Shown here one piece after another: positions 25,319 to 34,619 of a stretch of 64,000 nt of DNA (position 1 is the stretch's first letter; every line of letters begins with the position of its first letter). The position numbers were made by a program, and so were the translations under genes. The notes beneath the pieces are model-generated. The model was not told where the DNA came from and ran no database searches. It worked only from the letters and a program-made list of their open reading frames with translations. The DNA comes from Paradesertivirga superstes (GTDB lineage Bacteria > Bacteroidota > Bacteroidia > Sphingobacteriales > Sphingobacteriaceae), in contig NZ_JBBJCN010000001.1 in assembly GCF_037622515.1 (NCBI RefSeq), positions 124,001 to 188,000 of the forward strand, read 5' to 3'.

Positions 25319-26065
25319 ATGATGTTAGAAACATTAACAAACAAGGTAAACGAATCTTTAAAAGGATCCATCCTTGAACCTAAAAGCTTTGGAAATGTTA
25401 ACACTACTGAACGCTTGCTATCAATAGCCGGAGGAACATTCCTTTTATATAAAGCCCTGAAACAAGTCTTCAGGCATCCTCTTATAGGCTTACAGGAAGC
25501 AGCAGTCAGCGGGGTTTTACTGTACCGCGGCGCAACAGGATTCTGTCCGGTGTATGATAGAATCGGGAAAGACAGCACCGATTTACAATCTATAAGTATT
25601 ACCGAACGTTTTATTGTTGACAGGCCTCGTGAAGAAGTTTACAGCTTTTGGAGAAACCTGGAAAATCTTCCAAGATTTATGAAGCATCTTCATTCTGTAA
25701 TTGAAATGGATGGCAAAAACTCAAAATGGAGTGCAAATATTCCGCACGATCTTTTGAAAATAAGCTGGAACGCAGAAATCACACGGGAAGAGCAAAACAG
25801 TTATATCGGCTGGCAATCAGTTGAAGGTTCTCTGATCGATAATGCTGGAAAAGTAGAATTCGCAGATGCCAAAAATGGATTAGGAACAGAATTAAACATC
25901 GAGATTAATTACTTCCCTCCGGCTGGAAACATTGGCCGGGGTATAGCGAAATTACTGAACGGGATTTTTGAAAAAATGGTTCGGGAAGATGTAACCAATT
26001 TTAAACACTATGTAGAGGGACAAGAATACCAAACGTATATCTCCTCTTCCCAGATAAACTCTTAA
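25319..26065 (+). CDS. DUF2892-type membrane segment fused to SRPBCC domain
   Basis: 248 residues. The N-terminal third has the YgaP/DUF2892-like segment (VNTTERLLSIAGGTFLLYKAL, LIGLQEAAVSGVLLYRG). The C-terminal two thirds form a SRPBCC/polyketide-cyclase-like domain (ERFIVDRPREEVYSFWRNLENLPRFM). Proteins of this combination are often stress-induced in Bacteroidota and Proteobacteria; ligand unknown. Tandem ATG codons (25319, 25322) make the first residue uncertain by one. It shares a strong terminator with the convergent dps gene. Confidence 0.85.
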   Translation: MMLETLTNKVNESLKGSILEPKSFGNVNTTERLLSIAGGTFLLYKALKQVFRHPLIGLQEAAVSGVLLYRGATGFCPVYDRIGKDSTDLQSISITERFIVDRPREEVYSFWRNLENLPRFMKHLHSVIEMDGKNSKWSANIPHDLLKISWNAEITREEQNSYIGWQSVEGSLIDNAGKVEFADAKNGLGTELNIEINYFPPAGNIGRGIAKLLNGIFEKMVREDVTNFKHYVEGQEYQTYISSSQINS

Positions 26066-26110
26066 AAAAAGAGGATGTTCAAATTCGTGATCTGAACATC
26101 CTCTTTTTTT
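26064..26110. terminator. Bidirectional terminator between SRPBCC and dps genes
   Basis: A 17-bp perfect stem (26064-26080 with 26094-26110) with seven A and seven T at its ends serves both convergent genes. The stem overlaps the last codons of both genes. Confidence 0.85.
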
Positions 26111-26588
26111 ATTGCTTTCCAGAAAACGCTCTGAGCATCCAGGTATTTTTTTCCTTAAACTGCATAAAACGGTTAATCATATCATTGGTTCCGTCATCTC
26201 CGGCGGCTGAAGTGCTCTCCATTATTTCGCGTTCAATTTCAATAAGTGTGGAAAAATCGTCAAGCACTGCATTTACCAGGGCCATATCTTCTTTTCCAAC
26301 CGTTTTTATTTCTTTTATTCGTGACGTGTTAATATATTCCTGATAGGTACTCATTGGCGATTTACCCAAGGTAAGAATACGTTCTGCCAGTTCATCAATA
26401 GATTCTATAGCATTGGTATATAATTCTTCAAATTTCACATGCAAAGTAAAAAAACTCTTTCCTTTAACGTTCCAATGGCAACCTCTTAATTTTTGATAAT
26501 GGATATGGTAGTTGGCCAGTAATTCATTTAACTGATCAACAATTGGATTTACCTTTACTTCTTCAAGACCTATTTCTTCTGCTTTCAT
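26109..26588 (-). CDS. dps: Dps-family ferritin-like DNA-protection protein
   Basis: 159 residues. The Dps fold is recognised from LLANYHIHYQKLRGCHWNVKG (ferroxidase His), then FEELYTNAIESIDELAERI with the Asp/Glu ligands, and a C-terminal helix bundle. It forms a dodecamer that oxidises and stores iron and protects DNA under oxidative stress. No extended DNA-binding tail is seen. Inverted-repeat copy C lies about 40 bases before the ATG. Confidence 0.92.
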   Translation of the reverse strand: MKAEEIGLEEVKVNPIVDQLNELLANYHIHYQKLRGCHWNVKGKSFFTLHVKFEELYTNAIESIDELAERILTLGKSPMSTYQEYINTSRIKEIKTVGKEDMALVNAVLDDFSTLIEIEREIMESTSAAGDDGTNDMINRFMQFKEKNTWMLRAFSGKQ

Positions 26589-26620
26589 AATTTAATTTTT
26601 TCACTAAAATGTAATTGTTT

Positions 26621-26690
26621 TTTAACTGAGATGAAGCTATCATGAGTTTTTATTCATTGCGTTTGTGTGCAAACTCATGATGGCTTCATT
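26621..26690 (-). repeat. Dispersed inverted-repeat element, copy C
   Basis: The most regular copy: 26631-26649 pairs with 26671-26689 over 19 positions with a single C/T (G-U) difference and a 21-base interior. It lies between the nfeD stop and the dps start, reading in the same direction as both. Confidence 0.7.
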
Positions 26691-26716
26691 AGAAACCAGC
26701 AATAGGTTTGAATGTT

Positions 26717-28072
26717 TTAGACCCCCTTCTTCCTTACAAAAACATTATAATTTTCCTGCTTCTCAATAGTGACCTCTTTTCCCTTTTCAATAAAGCCATC
26801 CAAGGCGACTGCATCGTAATAATTTCCCTCGATTTCAATTTTCCCCGACGGTCGCATATCCGTGCTGGCAACACCGGTTTTTTTCAGTAAATCTAATTTT
26901 TGTTTGCCGCTGACATATCCTAATCCCGAACGTTGTTCATCCTGTAAAACCAGGCGTTGAAAAGCAGCCGATTTTAATAAAGACCGGCCGAAAATTACGG
27001 ATAATACGATAGACAGAATCATTGAGCCCAAAACCAAAACAAATGCACTGCTTACTTTTTCAGTACCTGTAATTGTAAAATCGAAAAAATCGTTCATAAC
27101 TAAACTTAAGGCTAAACCTGCAATAACACATAATATTCCGAGTATTCCGGCAACACCAAAACCCGGAATCACAAACACTTCCAATGCTAAAAGCACTAAT
27201 CCAATAATAAATAGACCAATTTCCCAATGCGCTGCCAGGCCTTCGGCATACAGGGGTGCAAAATAGAGCAAGGCAGCAACTACAGAAACCAGTAAGGGGA
27301 AACCAATTCCCGGACTCTGCATTTCGAAATAGATACCGCCCATAATCAATAAAATCAGCACACCGCTTATAGCCGGATTCATCAAAAATCCTATTAACCG
27401 GTCCATAGAACTTACAACATGCTGCTGTAATTCGTAATTGGAAATATTCTCGGCCTTCAGTACTTCCTCAATACTTGCGGCTTCTGCTTCACAATAACCA
27501 ACTTTTATAGCTTCTTTACTCGTTAATGTAAGCACCTTCCCTTTTTCAATTATATTCGGAATGGCTATATCCGGATCCACAAAAGCTTCAGCGATTTTAG
27601 GATCGCGTCCTTTTGCTTCGGCTGTTGCACGCATTAAGCCCCGCATATACGACTGATATTTCTCGGGCATAATCTCACCCTGGGGGTTTACAACGCTGGC
27701 CGCACCAATCCCCGCACCGCTTTTCATATAAATTTTATCACAAGCCAATGCAATTAATGCTCCTGCTGAAGCTGCATTATTATCAATATATACAATGGTT
27801 TTTATGGGAGAGTTGAGCAACTTTGTACGTATAGAATCAGCATAATCCACCATTCCGCCATAGGTATTCATTCTTATTAACATTACAGAAGCTTTTGATT
27901 CTGCAGCGGCATCAAAAGCTCTTTTGGTTAAACGCCAAGCAGCAGGACCAATCTCCTCTTTCATATCGAAGGTATAAACCTTTGTTTTTTGCTGGGAATA
28001 TGCTGGCGATTGAAAAAGAACTGCTAATACGAACAGACCTATAAACCTTAAATGATTTAAATATTGATTCAT
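26717..28072 (-). CDS. NfeD-family membrane protease (long form)
   Basis: 451 residues. After a signal peptide (FVLAVLFQSPAYSQ) comes a ClpP-like serine protease domain with nucleophile Ser102 (NNAASAGALIA). Four to five membrane helices follow, then a C-terminal OB-fold domain (SGKIEIEGNYYDAVAL). This is the long NfeD1b/STOPP-type protein that cleaves stomatin partners in archaea and bacteria. A stomatin/SPFH gene is not adjacent here. It is divergent from DUF4905 with only 21 bases between starts. Confidence 0.9.
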   Translation of the reverse strand: MNQYLNHLRFIGLFVLAVLFQSPAYSQQKTKVYTFDMKEEIGPAAWRLTKRAFDAAAESKASVMLIRMNTYGGMVDYADSIRTKLLNSPIKTIVYIDNNAASAGALIALACDKIYMKSGAGIGAASVVNPQGEIMPEKYQSYMRGLMRATAEAKGRDPKIAEAFVDPDIAIPNIIEKGKVLTLTSKEAIKVGYCEAEAASIEEVLKAENISNYELQQHVVSSMDRLIGFLMNPAISGVLILLIMGGIYFEMQSPGIGFPLLVSVVAALLYFAPLYAEGLAAHWEIGLFIIGLVLLALEVFVIPGFGVAGILGILCVIAGLALSLVMNDFFDFTITGTEKVSSAFVLVLGSMILSIVLSVIFGRSLLKSAAFQRLVLQDEQRSGLGYVSGKQKLDLLKKTGVASTDMRPSGKIEIEGNYYDAVALDGFIEKGKEVTIEKQENYNVFVRKKGV

Positions 28073-28081
28073 AAAATAGGT

Positions 28082-28089
28082 TAATTTTG
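28082..28089 (+). promoter_or_regulatory. TAnnTTTG -7 box 4 bases before an ATG
   Basis: TAATTTTG ends 4 bases before the ATG at 28094, suggesting a leaderless transcript for the DUF4905 gene. The region between the divergent genes is only 21 bases, so the promoters must overlap the coding sequences. Confidence 0.4.
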
Positions 28090-28093
28090 AAAG

Positions 28094-28864
28094 ATGTCTA
28101 CAGTGGATAAATATACATTAAAACCATCGCTGAGCGAAACATTCAAATCAATAATCTGGAAGATTGAAACAGACGATACCGATTCAATTATCGCATTGGA
28201 AACAAGAAATCCGGCAGACCGCACCTCACATTTCTCTGCATATAACTTCGTTACAGGTGAATGTCTTTTCAAGGAAATAACAGTTGAAGATAGCTGGAAC
28301 TGGGGCCTTGATAAGGTACATAAGGGAATTGTATTCCTTCATAGTTATGTTCACGAAAGCAACCCTGAGCATAAAGGTATCATCGCGATAAACGGGGAAG
28401 GAAATATAGCCTGGCAGCAGTTTAATAAAACTCTGTATGAGGTAACAAATAAGGGCTTACTGGTCTATAATCCAAAAATACAACCGAAAATCTTTGAACT
28501 GATATCAGCTTCCGACGGCTCTTCATGCCCCGAAAAAGAGCTAGAAGCAAAGCCTGTGGACAGAACTGTTATCGTCCCCGAAATTATAAGCGATGTTTCC
28601 TTTCTGAACCATCTGCTTCCGCAAAACTATATCGGACCGGTTTTTTACAAAGAGTATAATCATAAATCTATCCTGGTATATCACATAAAGTCAGGAAGTT
28701 TATTCAATCAGCAACTCGCTGTCTATCAGGGGGGGAATTTAATATTAGAAGATAATTTAGCCATGGATATACAGAAACTTAATCCCGAGGCGTTCTTTAT
28801 CGACCGTGATCATATGTTCTGCATACGTAATAACAAAAAACAGTTTGTATCGTATTTAGTATAA
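28094..28864 (+). CDS. DUF4905-type protein
   Basis: 256 residues, resembling the Bacteroidota family DUF4905 (family name from memory). The repeated strand patterns with Trp and Gly (IIWKIETDDTD, NWGLDKVHKGIVFLH, EGNIAWQQF) look like a small beta-propeller or sandwich. There is no signal peptide, so it is probably cytosolic. It may share a transcript with the LysM gene 35 bases downstream. Function unknown. Confidence 0.75.
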   Translation: MSTVDKYTLKPSLSETFKSIIWKIETDDTDSIIALETRNPADRTSHFSAYNFVTGECLFKEITVEDSWNWGLDKVHKGIVFLHSYVHESNPEHKGIIAINGEGNIAWQQFNKTLYEVTNKGLLVYNPKIQPKIFELISASDGSSCPEKELEAKPVDRTVIVPEIISDVSFLNHLLPQNYIGPVFYKEYNHKSILVYHIKSGSLFNQQLAVYQGGNLILEDNLAMDIQKLNPEAFFIDRDHMFCIRNNKKQFVSYLV

Positions 28865-28899
28865 TTGCACGCTTATTTAACAAAAGGGACACACAACAC

Positions 28900-29739
28900 A
28901 TGCGATTTTTCTTTGCAATTTTTTGCGTGATATCACTATTTTCATCCAGCGCAATAGCCGCCAGTACCAGAGACTCTATAGGAGTTGAAAATCAAAACGG
29001 CACTCTCATCATCCTTCATAAAGTAGAAAGAAGAGAAACCTATTATTCCATCGGAAGATTATATAACATTTCTCCTCTAACGATTATTCAGATAAACAAT
29101 AATGTTTCGCTTAAACCAGGAATAACAATAAAGGTACCTACCCAAAGGCATTTTAAAGCATCTTCGAAATCAGCAAAAAGCTCCTATGCAAATTCGAATG
29201 ATGGCAATATTGTAGAATACAAAGTTGGACGAAAAGAGAATTTATATTCTATAGCAAAACGATTTAACACCACAGTTGAAGATATTAAACAGCTAAATAA
29301 ATTGGGTGGCGATAATTTGTCTATCGGGCAGATTATAAAGGTGCGCCAGGGAAATCCGGGCAGTGCTCCGGCTGTTGCAGCTCCGATTCCTGAGCCTATA
29401 ACCGAAACGGAACCTGAGCCTGAAAGACCTAAAATCCCTTCGGGTCGTTTAGGTGTATCCGAACGTTCTGAACGTGGGGTTGCAGTATGGATAGCTGATG
29501 ACAACCTCGACGGTTCGAAAATGCTGGCCTTACACAGAACTGCTCCCGTAGGCACTGTAATTAAAGTAACCAATCCGATGACCGACCGGGTAACTTATGC
29601 AAAAGTAGTTGGAAAGTTCACTGAAAATGAGTCGACAAGGGACGTCATTATTGTTCTGACTAAAGCTACAGCAGATTTATTAGGCGCTTTAGACAAGCGG
29701 TTCCTGGTAACATTAGATTACGGTATGCCGAATGAATAA
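28900..29739 (+). CDS. LysM and RlpA-like (double-psi barrel) envelope protein
   Basis: 279 residues: signal peptide (FFFAIFCVISLFSSSAIAA), LysM 1 at about 36-85 (VERRETYYSIGRLYNIS), LysM 2 at about 107-150 (VGRKENLYSIAKRFNTT), a Pro/Glu-rich linker, then a double-psi beta-barrel at about 185-275 (TAPVGTVIKVTNPMTD, the RlpA/expansin-like core). It binds peptidoglycan in the periplasm or outer membrane; lytic activity is not assured, since the catalytic Asp is not obvious. It overlaps the uridine kinase gene by 8 bases. Confidence 0.87.
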   Translation: MRFFFAIFCVISLFSSSAIAASTRDSIGVENQNGTLIILHKVERRETYYSIGRLYNISPLTIIQINNNVSLKPGITIKVPTQRHFKASSKSAKSSYANSNDGNIVEYKVGRKENLYSIAKRFNTTVEDIKQLNKLGGDNLSIGQIIKVRQGNPGSAPAVAAPIPEPITETEPEPERPKIPSGRLGVSERSERGVAVWIADDNLDGSKMLALHRTAPVGTVIKVTNPMTDRVTYAKVVGKFTENESTRDVIIVLTKATADLLGALDKRFLVTLDYGMPNE

Positions 29740-30400
29740 ACCTTTTGTAATTGGAATTGCAGGCGGAAGCGGATCCGGAAAAACCTTTTTTCTGAATTGT
29801 TTTTTAACTCATTTTGATAAAAGCCAGGTTTGCCTTGTTTCACAAGACGATTATTACAAGCCAAAATCAGAACAACCCATTGATGAAAACGGATGGATAA
29901 ATTTCGATCTTCCGCAGTGTATTGATGATCTTAAACTGTTTGATGATTTAAAGGCTTTAATATCTGGTGAAACAATACAAAAGAAAGAATATACCTTCAA
30001 TGTCAATGAAGAAAAAGCCCGCACTTTAACTATACATTCCGCTCCTGTTATCCTTGTTGAGGGACTATTTATCTTTCATTTCAAAGAAATAGCTTCTCTT
30101 CTTGATATGCGTATTTTCATGGATGCTGAAGAAGAGATTACCCTAAACCGCAGACTTAAAAGAGATATTGCAAAACGCGGATACAGCCATGACATGATTC
30201 TGTACCAATGGGAAAATCATGTTTTACCAGCCTACAGATCTTATCTTTTACCCTATAAAGAAACAGCCCATAAACTGATAATGAATAATAGTCACGTTGC
30301 TGAGGATATTCTGGCTGTATCAAAGGAACTTACAAATGAACTTTTAAATAAGATCTTAATTGGTTCGAGTGATGACTTTCGACTAAATTCATCGGAGTAA
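29732..30400 (+). CDS. udk: Uridine kinase
   Basis: 222 residues. P-loop GGSGSGKT at residues 11-18, DDYYKP (the Asp that binds the nucleoside), FDLPQCID, and the lid-region NRRLKRDIAKRG. It phosphorylates uridine and cytidine. It is slightly short against E. coli Udk, and related phosphoribulokinase-type kinases are the alternative. The start overlaps the LysM gene by 8 bases, implying translational coupling. Confidence 0.88.
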   Translation: MNKPFVIGIAGGSGSGKTFFLNCFLTHFDKSQVCLVSQDDYYKPKSEQPIDENGWINFDLPQCIDDLKLFDDLKALISGETIQKKEYTFNVNEEKARTLTIHSAPVILVEGLFIFHFKEIASLLDMRIFMDAEEEITLNRRLKRDIAKRGYSHDMILYQWENHVLPAYRSYLLPYKETAHKLIMNNSHVAEDILAVSKELTNELLNKILIGSSDDFRLNSSE

Positions 30401-30567
30401 GCCATTGTTAAACTATAAGGATTAGCTAATAAATCAAATGTGCTTTTACGCCGGCACGCAAAAGTGGTGATTCCGAACGGTCTATTTCACCCTTTATCTA
30501 TAAAATACACTCACAAACTAACAGACCAATAAGGAAGTTATTGAATCGTACCGGTCATTTTGTTTTG

Positions 30568-30641
30568 TCGGGATGGCGGGATTCGAACCCACGACCTCCA
30601 GCACCCCATGCTGGCGCGATACCGGGCTACGCTACATCCCG
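30568..30641 (-). tRNA. tRNA-Pro (GGG)
   Basis: The minus strand folds as a complete cloverleaf: 7-bp acceptor stem CGGGATG/CATCCCG, D arm GCG..CGC with GG in the loop, anticodon stem CCAGC/GCTGG with loop ATGGGGT (anticodon GGG, reading CCC/CCU), and T arm GTGGG-TTCGAAT-CCCGC. The 3' CCA is not encoded. Confidence 0.95.
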
Positions 30642-30764
30642 AAGGTTATTATTTTGCAAATATAAATCCCGGAAAGGAATCTTACAAGAAGATCTGGTAT
30701 CAAATGTATAATCTTTGGACACATTCTCAGGTAATCCTAAGCGGGTTCGAAACTTCCTATTAAA

Positions 30765-31721
30765 TCAACCTGCGTTCACTTTTCCTTTATTTCGTTCAGC
30801 ATCATCATGAAAGGTCCATGCCAGTACCCGGCTCGACTTTTGACCCTGAGACATGTTAATGGTCTGGACTGCGGCAGCATTTACTTTTTTTAATACCCGG
30901 TAACATCCTGACAGCGTTTCTTTCTTTGAAATCAGCGAAGTAAACCATAAGCTCGACTTACTAAACTGAACACTTTCTTCAATCATTCCGGATACAAACC
31001 GCTCCTCACCGCCTTGGCACCAGAGCTCATTATTCTGCCCGCCAAAATTAAGTTTAGATCCCGCTGCCGACTTTTCAAGGTTTTTCCATTTACGTTCCGT
31101 TCCGGCTGTTGCTTCTTTTAAAGAGGTATGAAACGGCGGATTACAGATCGTTAAATCAAAACTTTCTCCGGGTTTAATAAGTCCGCTAAAAATATGACGG
31201 GCGGAACTTTGTTTTCTGATCGTAATTAAATCTGATAAAGAATTCGCAGCTATAATATTTTGAGCAGAACGGATTGCCACAGGATCAATATCTGATCCCA
31301 CAAAACTCCATCCGTACTCACGGGTTCCGATCAAAGGGTATATACAGTTTGCCCCTACCCCAATATCCAGCACTTTTACCATTTTACCCATCGGAATTGT
31401 GCCTTCATTTACAGAAGCCAGCAGATCTGCCATGTAATGAATATAATCAGCTCTTCCGGGAACAGGCGGACATAAATATCCTTCCGGAATATCCCAAAGC
31501 TTAATATTATAGAAATTGTATAACAAGGCTCTATTAAGCGTTTTTACTGCTTCGGGATTTTTAAAGTCAATAGAAAATTGCTGATATTCGTTTTCCGAAA
31601 CATATTGAGATAAGTCGGAACAACTTTTTATCAGTTGAGGAAAATCGTACCTAAGCCTGTGCTTATTCCGCGGATGCAGATTTTCTTTTTCTTTTGGGAT
31701 AGATTTTATATTGGCCGACAT
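30765..31721 (-). CDS. rlmF: 23S rRNA m6A1618 methyltransferase RlmF
   Basis: 318 residues. The N-terminal signature LHPRNKHRLRYDFPQL and the SAM site VLDIGVGANCIYPLIG, with the catalytic NPPFHTS motif of N6-adenine methyltransferases, identify RlmF. It methylates adenosine 1618 of 23S rRNA. The protein is of full family length. It lies downstream of tRNA-Pro with no obvious cotranscription. Confidence 0.92.
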   Translation of the reverse strand: MSANIKSIPKEKENLHPRNKHRLRYDFPQLIKSCSDLSQYVSENEYQQFSIDFKNPEAVKTLNRALLYNFYNIKLWDIPEGYLCPPVPGRADYIHYMADLLASVNEGTIPMGKMVKVLDIGVGANCIYPLIGTREYGWSFVGSDIDPVAIRSAQNIIAANSLSDLITIRKQSSARHIFSGLIKPGESFDLTICNPPFHTSLKEATAGTERKWKNLEKSAAGSKLNFGGQNNELWCQGGEERFVSGMIEESVQFSKSSLWFTSLISKKETLSGCYRVLKKVNAAAVQTINMSQGQKSSRVLAWTFHDDAERNKGKVNAG

Positions 31722-31995
31722 TTATAGGATCTCTGTAAATCATCTCAAATTTACTGATCATCTCTGGATTTCATTTTGAATACGCCTTTTTATTTCTAAA
31801 CCTTTTTCATTTCCCGCTTTCGTCGAAAATATATATAACCTAATTATTCATTTCTCCGTTTACAGATCAAAAGCAGTTCTGATACTTAAAAGATCAGTTT
31901 TATAATCTGTTGATATGTCATGCCGATTAAACTTTATTTCAAATACTTACCCATAAGTTAATTCATTAAAGTTAACGCGGGTTCATTATTACTGA

Positions 31996-33678
31996 ATGAA
32001 AAAACTTTTATTATATAGTCTTTTATTTTTATCAGGTGAAGTTTTTGCAAGTATTGAAACAATACCCGCCGGAGCATTTATTATCAATCTGGGAATCTCA
32101 CCGCAAACCCAGGGAAATGGGCTGAAACCTTACGGAATGGTATATGATCTTTTACAGAACTTCAGTGTTCCGGTAAAATGGGTCATCAACCCTTTAAAAA
32201 GTAAGGATGGTATCGACTTTACTTATAATAATACGGCATATAGGTCCGGATCGTTTATTATTCTTGCTCAATACAGAACGACCGAGGTAAACCAGGCGAT
32301 CGACACCTGGAAAATTAAAGGAGTGATCGGCGAAGACACCAATACCCAACTATCAGTTGATGTATTTGCTACATTAACCTATGCACCTAAATGGACAATT
32401 GATAAATTTAGCGGCACCTTGGTAAGCCCCTTCTTTGTAAACGCAGACATTCCGGCTTCGGCCTATGGAGGGGCCACTCAATCATCATGGAAAAACCCTT
32501 CGCAACTTACTCAATGTGATGATATTTTCATTTTACCTCATGCCGATCCGACCTGGACATCTCACCAAAACCTCTTAACCTGGAATAAAGATTTCAAAGG
32601 TGCTATATGGTCCGGATGCCATGCTGTAAGCGTTATGGAAAATATTGTAAGTCCTGATGGATTAAGCAAAATGAATTTCCTTACTACAAATGGCATGGTA
32701 AATTATTTTAGCCATGGTAACGGGACTTCACCTTTTAATTACAATTTTCCGGCTGATCCTGTAATGCAGTTTATAAATGAACTTGACGATGCGGCCATCA
32801 CTGGTTCGGAATCCATTTACCTCCCGAAAGCAGGCGGATGGAGGCCCGGCGCAAAACTAAGCGTAGTTGACCCCGATCATTCTCAGGTTCCCGGACTCTC
32901 TCCGGGCCCGGCAGCGGTTGTAGCTTATGGTTATGGTTTTGATGATCCTAACAGAGGACTTGTTATGTACCAGGGCGGACATTTTCATAATGGAGGCTTT
33001 GGCGGGGGCTTTAATGGAACACCCTTTAACGGGGACCATGTAGCCTTGCAGAGAGCGTTTTTTAACTTCTCCTTTTTAGCGGTTGTTGACAGGCAAACAA
33101 AAAATGTTTCAGCCCAGCTAAGCGCAGCTCCTTCTATGTCGCCAGGTGCAAGTTATCCTGTAAGTTTTACCATTCCGGCTAATATTAATATCTCCGATTA
33201 TGAGGTTCGCTGGGCAGCTTCTACAGGCACAATTGCTCCGGGAAGCGATGCCAAAAGTATCATATATACTCCGTCAACGGATCCTTCTGTCAGAATCGCC
33301 CTGATCACTTTATTTTTAAAAGATGCCTGCGGAAGAGAATTTTTCACCACGCAAAACATCCGAATCTCTGATGGGGATGATCAGCTTGTGGTTGCCAGGC
33401 TAATTTCTGCCAATGGGGATGGCAGGGGTCATGATTATCTTTATATAAAGAATATTGATCGTTATCCCGATAATGAAATCCAGATCTTTAACCGCTGGGG
33501 TATTAAGGTATTTGAGATGAAAAATTACGATAATACTATCCGCTCTTTTAAAGGAACGGCTAATCGCAAAGCAAATGCTGAGGAAGTGATTGAAGGTGTA
33601 TATTATTACATTTTAAAGTATAAAGATGAGATGAATGAGGACAGACAATTGAAGGACTACTTTATACTAAAAAGATAA
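31996..33678 (+). CDS. Secreted protein with type IX secretion (CHU_C) C-terminal domain
   Basis: 560 residues. Signal peptide (LLLYSLLFLSGEVFA), a large unknown N-terminal region (about 20-370) with an HGNG-type loop (YFSHGNGTSPFNY) and Gly/Phe-rich segment, an Ig-like strand region, and at the C-terminus the gliding-motility-type domain (LISANGDGRGHDYLYIKNID, EIQIFNRWGIKVFE), a type B sorting signal for the type IX secretion system. It should reach the surface. It overlaps the PorP/SprF gene by 1 base, the usual pairing. Confidence 0.85.
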   Translation: MKKLLLYSLLFLSGEVFASIETIPAGAFIINLGISPQTQGNGLKPYGMVYDLLQNFSVPVKWVINPLKSKDGIDFTYNNTAYRSGSFIILAQYRTTEVNQAIDTWKIKGVIGEDTNTQLSVDVFATLTYAPKWTIDKFSGTLVSPFFVNADIPASAYGGATQSSWKNPSQLTQCDDIFILPHADPTWTSHQNLLTWNKDFKGAIWSGCHAVSVMENIVSPDGLSKMNFLTTNGMVNYFSHGNGTSPFNYNFPADPVMQFINELDDAAITGSESIYLPKAGGWRPGAKLSVVDPDHSQVPGLSPGPAAVVAYGYGFDDPNRGLVMYQGGHFHNGGFGGGFNGTPFNGDHVALQRAFFNFSFLAVVDRQTKNVSAQLSAAPSMSPGASYPVSFTIPANINISDYEVRWAASTGTIAPGSDAKSIIYTPSTDPSVRIALITLFLKDACGREFFTTQNIRISDGDDQLVVARLISANGDGRGHDYLYIKNIDRYPDNEIQIFNRWGIKVFEMKNYDNTIRSFKGTANRKANAEEVIEGVYYYILKYKDEMNEDRQLKDYFILKR

Positions 33679-34568
33679 TGAAGAACGTCCTTTTTATTTT
33701 AATCCAAACCCTGGCTTTAAATGTTTTTTCTCAGCAAAAAGCCATGTTTTCGCAATACATGTTTAATCCGCTGATCATCAATCCTGCTTATCCGGCAGTA
33801 GACGAATCCATGAATATCACCACTGTGGTGAGGCAGCAATGGGTAGGCTTTAATGGCGCACCGAATACCCAGACGATTTCAGTACATTCTCCACTTGGCT
33901 CTTCAAATACTTTTATGGGCTTTACTGCTTTCAGAGATCACATCGGTGAAGCACTTACAGAGACCGGAGCTTTTTTCACTCTTGCTCAACGATTAAAACT
34001 GAGCAACAAAACGTATCTCTCGTTTGGTGTTAATGGAGGGCTATCTCAATATTCAGAGACCTACAGTAGCATTGGCAGTTCCGTGGATATGCCTGATGAT
34101 CCCACGTTTATGGACCAAAACGATACTCGTTTTAATTTCGGAGCGGGAATTATGCTTTTTTCAGACAAATTTTATGCGGGTTTATCATCCCCGTTTCTAT
34201 ATACTTTAGATGTTAATAATAACCATTCTCCGTTTTTCACACTTCAGAGCGGCTATATAATTAAAACCGGGGATGACCTGTTGATAAAACCAAACATACT
34301 TGGAAAATATATTTCAGGTTCACCGTTTCAGCTGGATCTTAACGTAAACTTTCTGCTAAAAGAAACAGTAGGCTTCGGAATATCTTACCGGTCAATGGAT
34401 TCACTGGATTTTCTTGCAGAAATCTTTCTTTCCAGGAAAGTAAGTCTTGGCTACTCCTATGATTACAGTACTACAAGGCTAGCTCGTGCTCACAGTGGTT
34501 CTCATGAAATTATGCTCAATGTCCGACTTCCGGTCGCGGGTCATGGATTTACAGGCTGCTATTTCTGA
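33678..34568 (+). CDS. PorP/SprF-family type IX secretion outer-membrane protein
   Basis: 296 residues. Signal peptide ending FSQQ, then the PorP/SprF opening (AMFSQYMFNPLIINPAYPAVDES), and repeated amphipathic strands of a beta-barrel. PorP/SprF proteins associate with secreted type B CTD proteins such as the gene just upstream, and the pair is likely one functional unit for export and attachment of that protein. Barrel strands are inferred from alternation. Confidence 0.9.
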   Translation: MKNVLFILIQTLALNVFSQQKAMFSQYMFNPLIINPAYPAVDESMNITTVVRQQWVGFNGAPNTQTISVHSPLGSSNTFMGFTAFRDHIGEALTETGAFFTLAQRLKLSNKTYLSFGVNGGLSQYSETYSSIGSSVDMPDDPTFMDQNDTRFNFGAGIMLFSDKFYAGLSSPFLYTLDVNNNHSPFFTLQSGYIIKTGDDLLIKPNILGKYISGSPFQLDLNVNFLLKETVGFGISYRSMDSLDFLAEIFLSRKVSLGYSYDYSTTRLARAHSGSHEIMLNVRLPVAGHGFTGCYF

Positions 34569-34619
34569 GCCCATCCCCTTCATTGTTATCCGTTTAACGC
34601 TATAAATTAGCGAACATCA

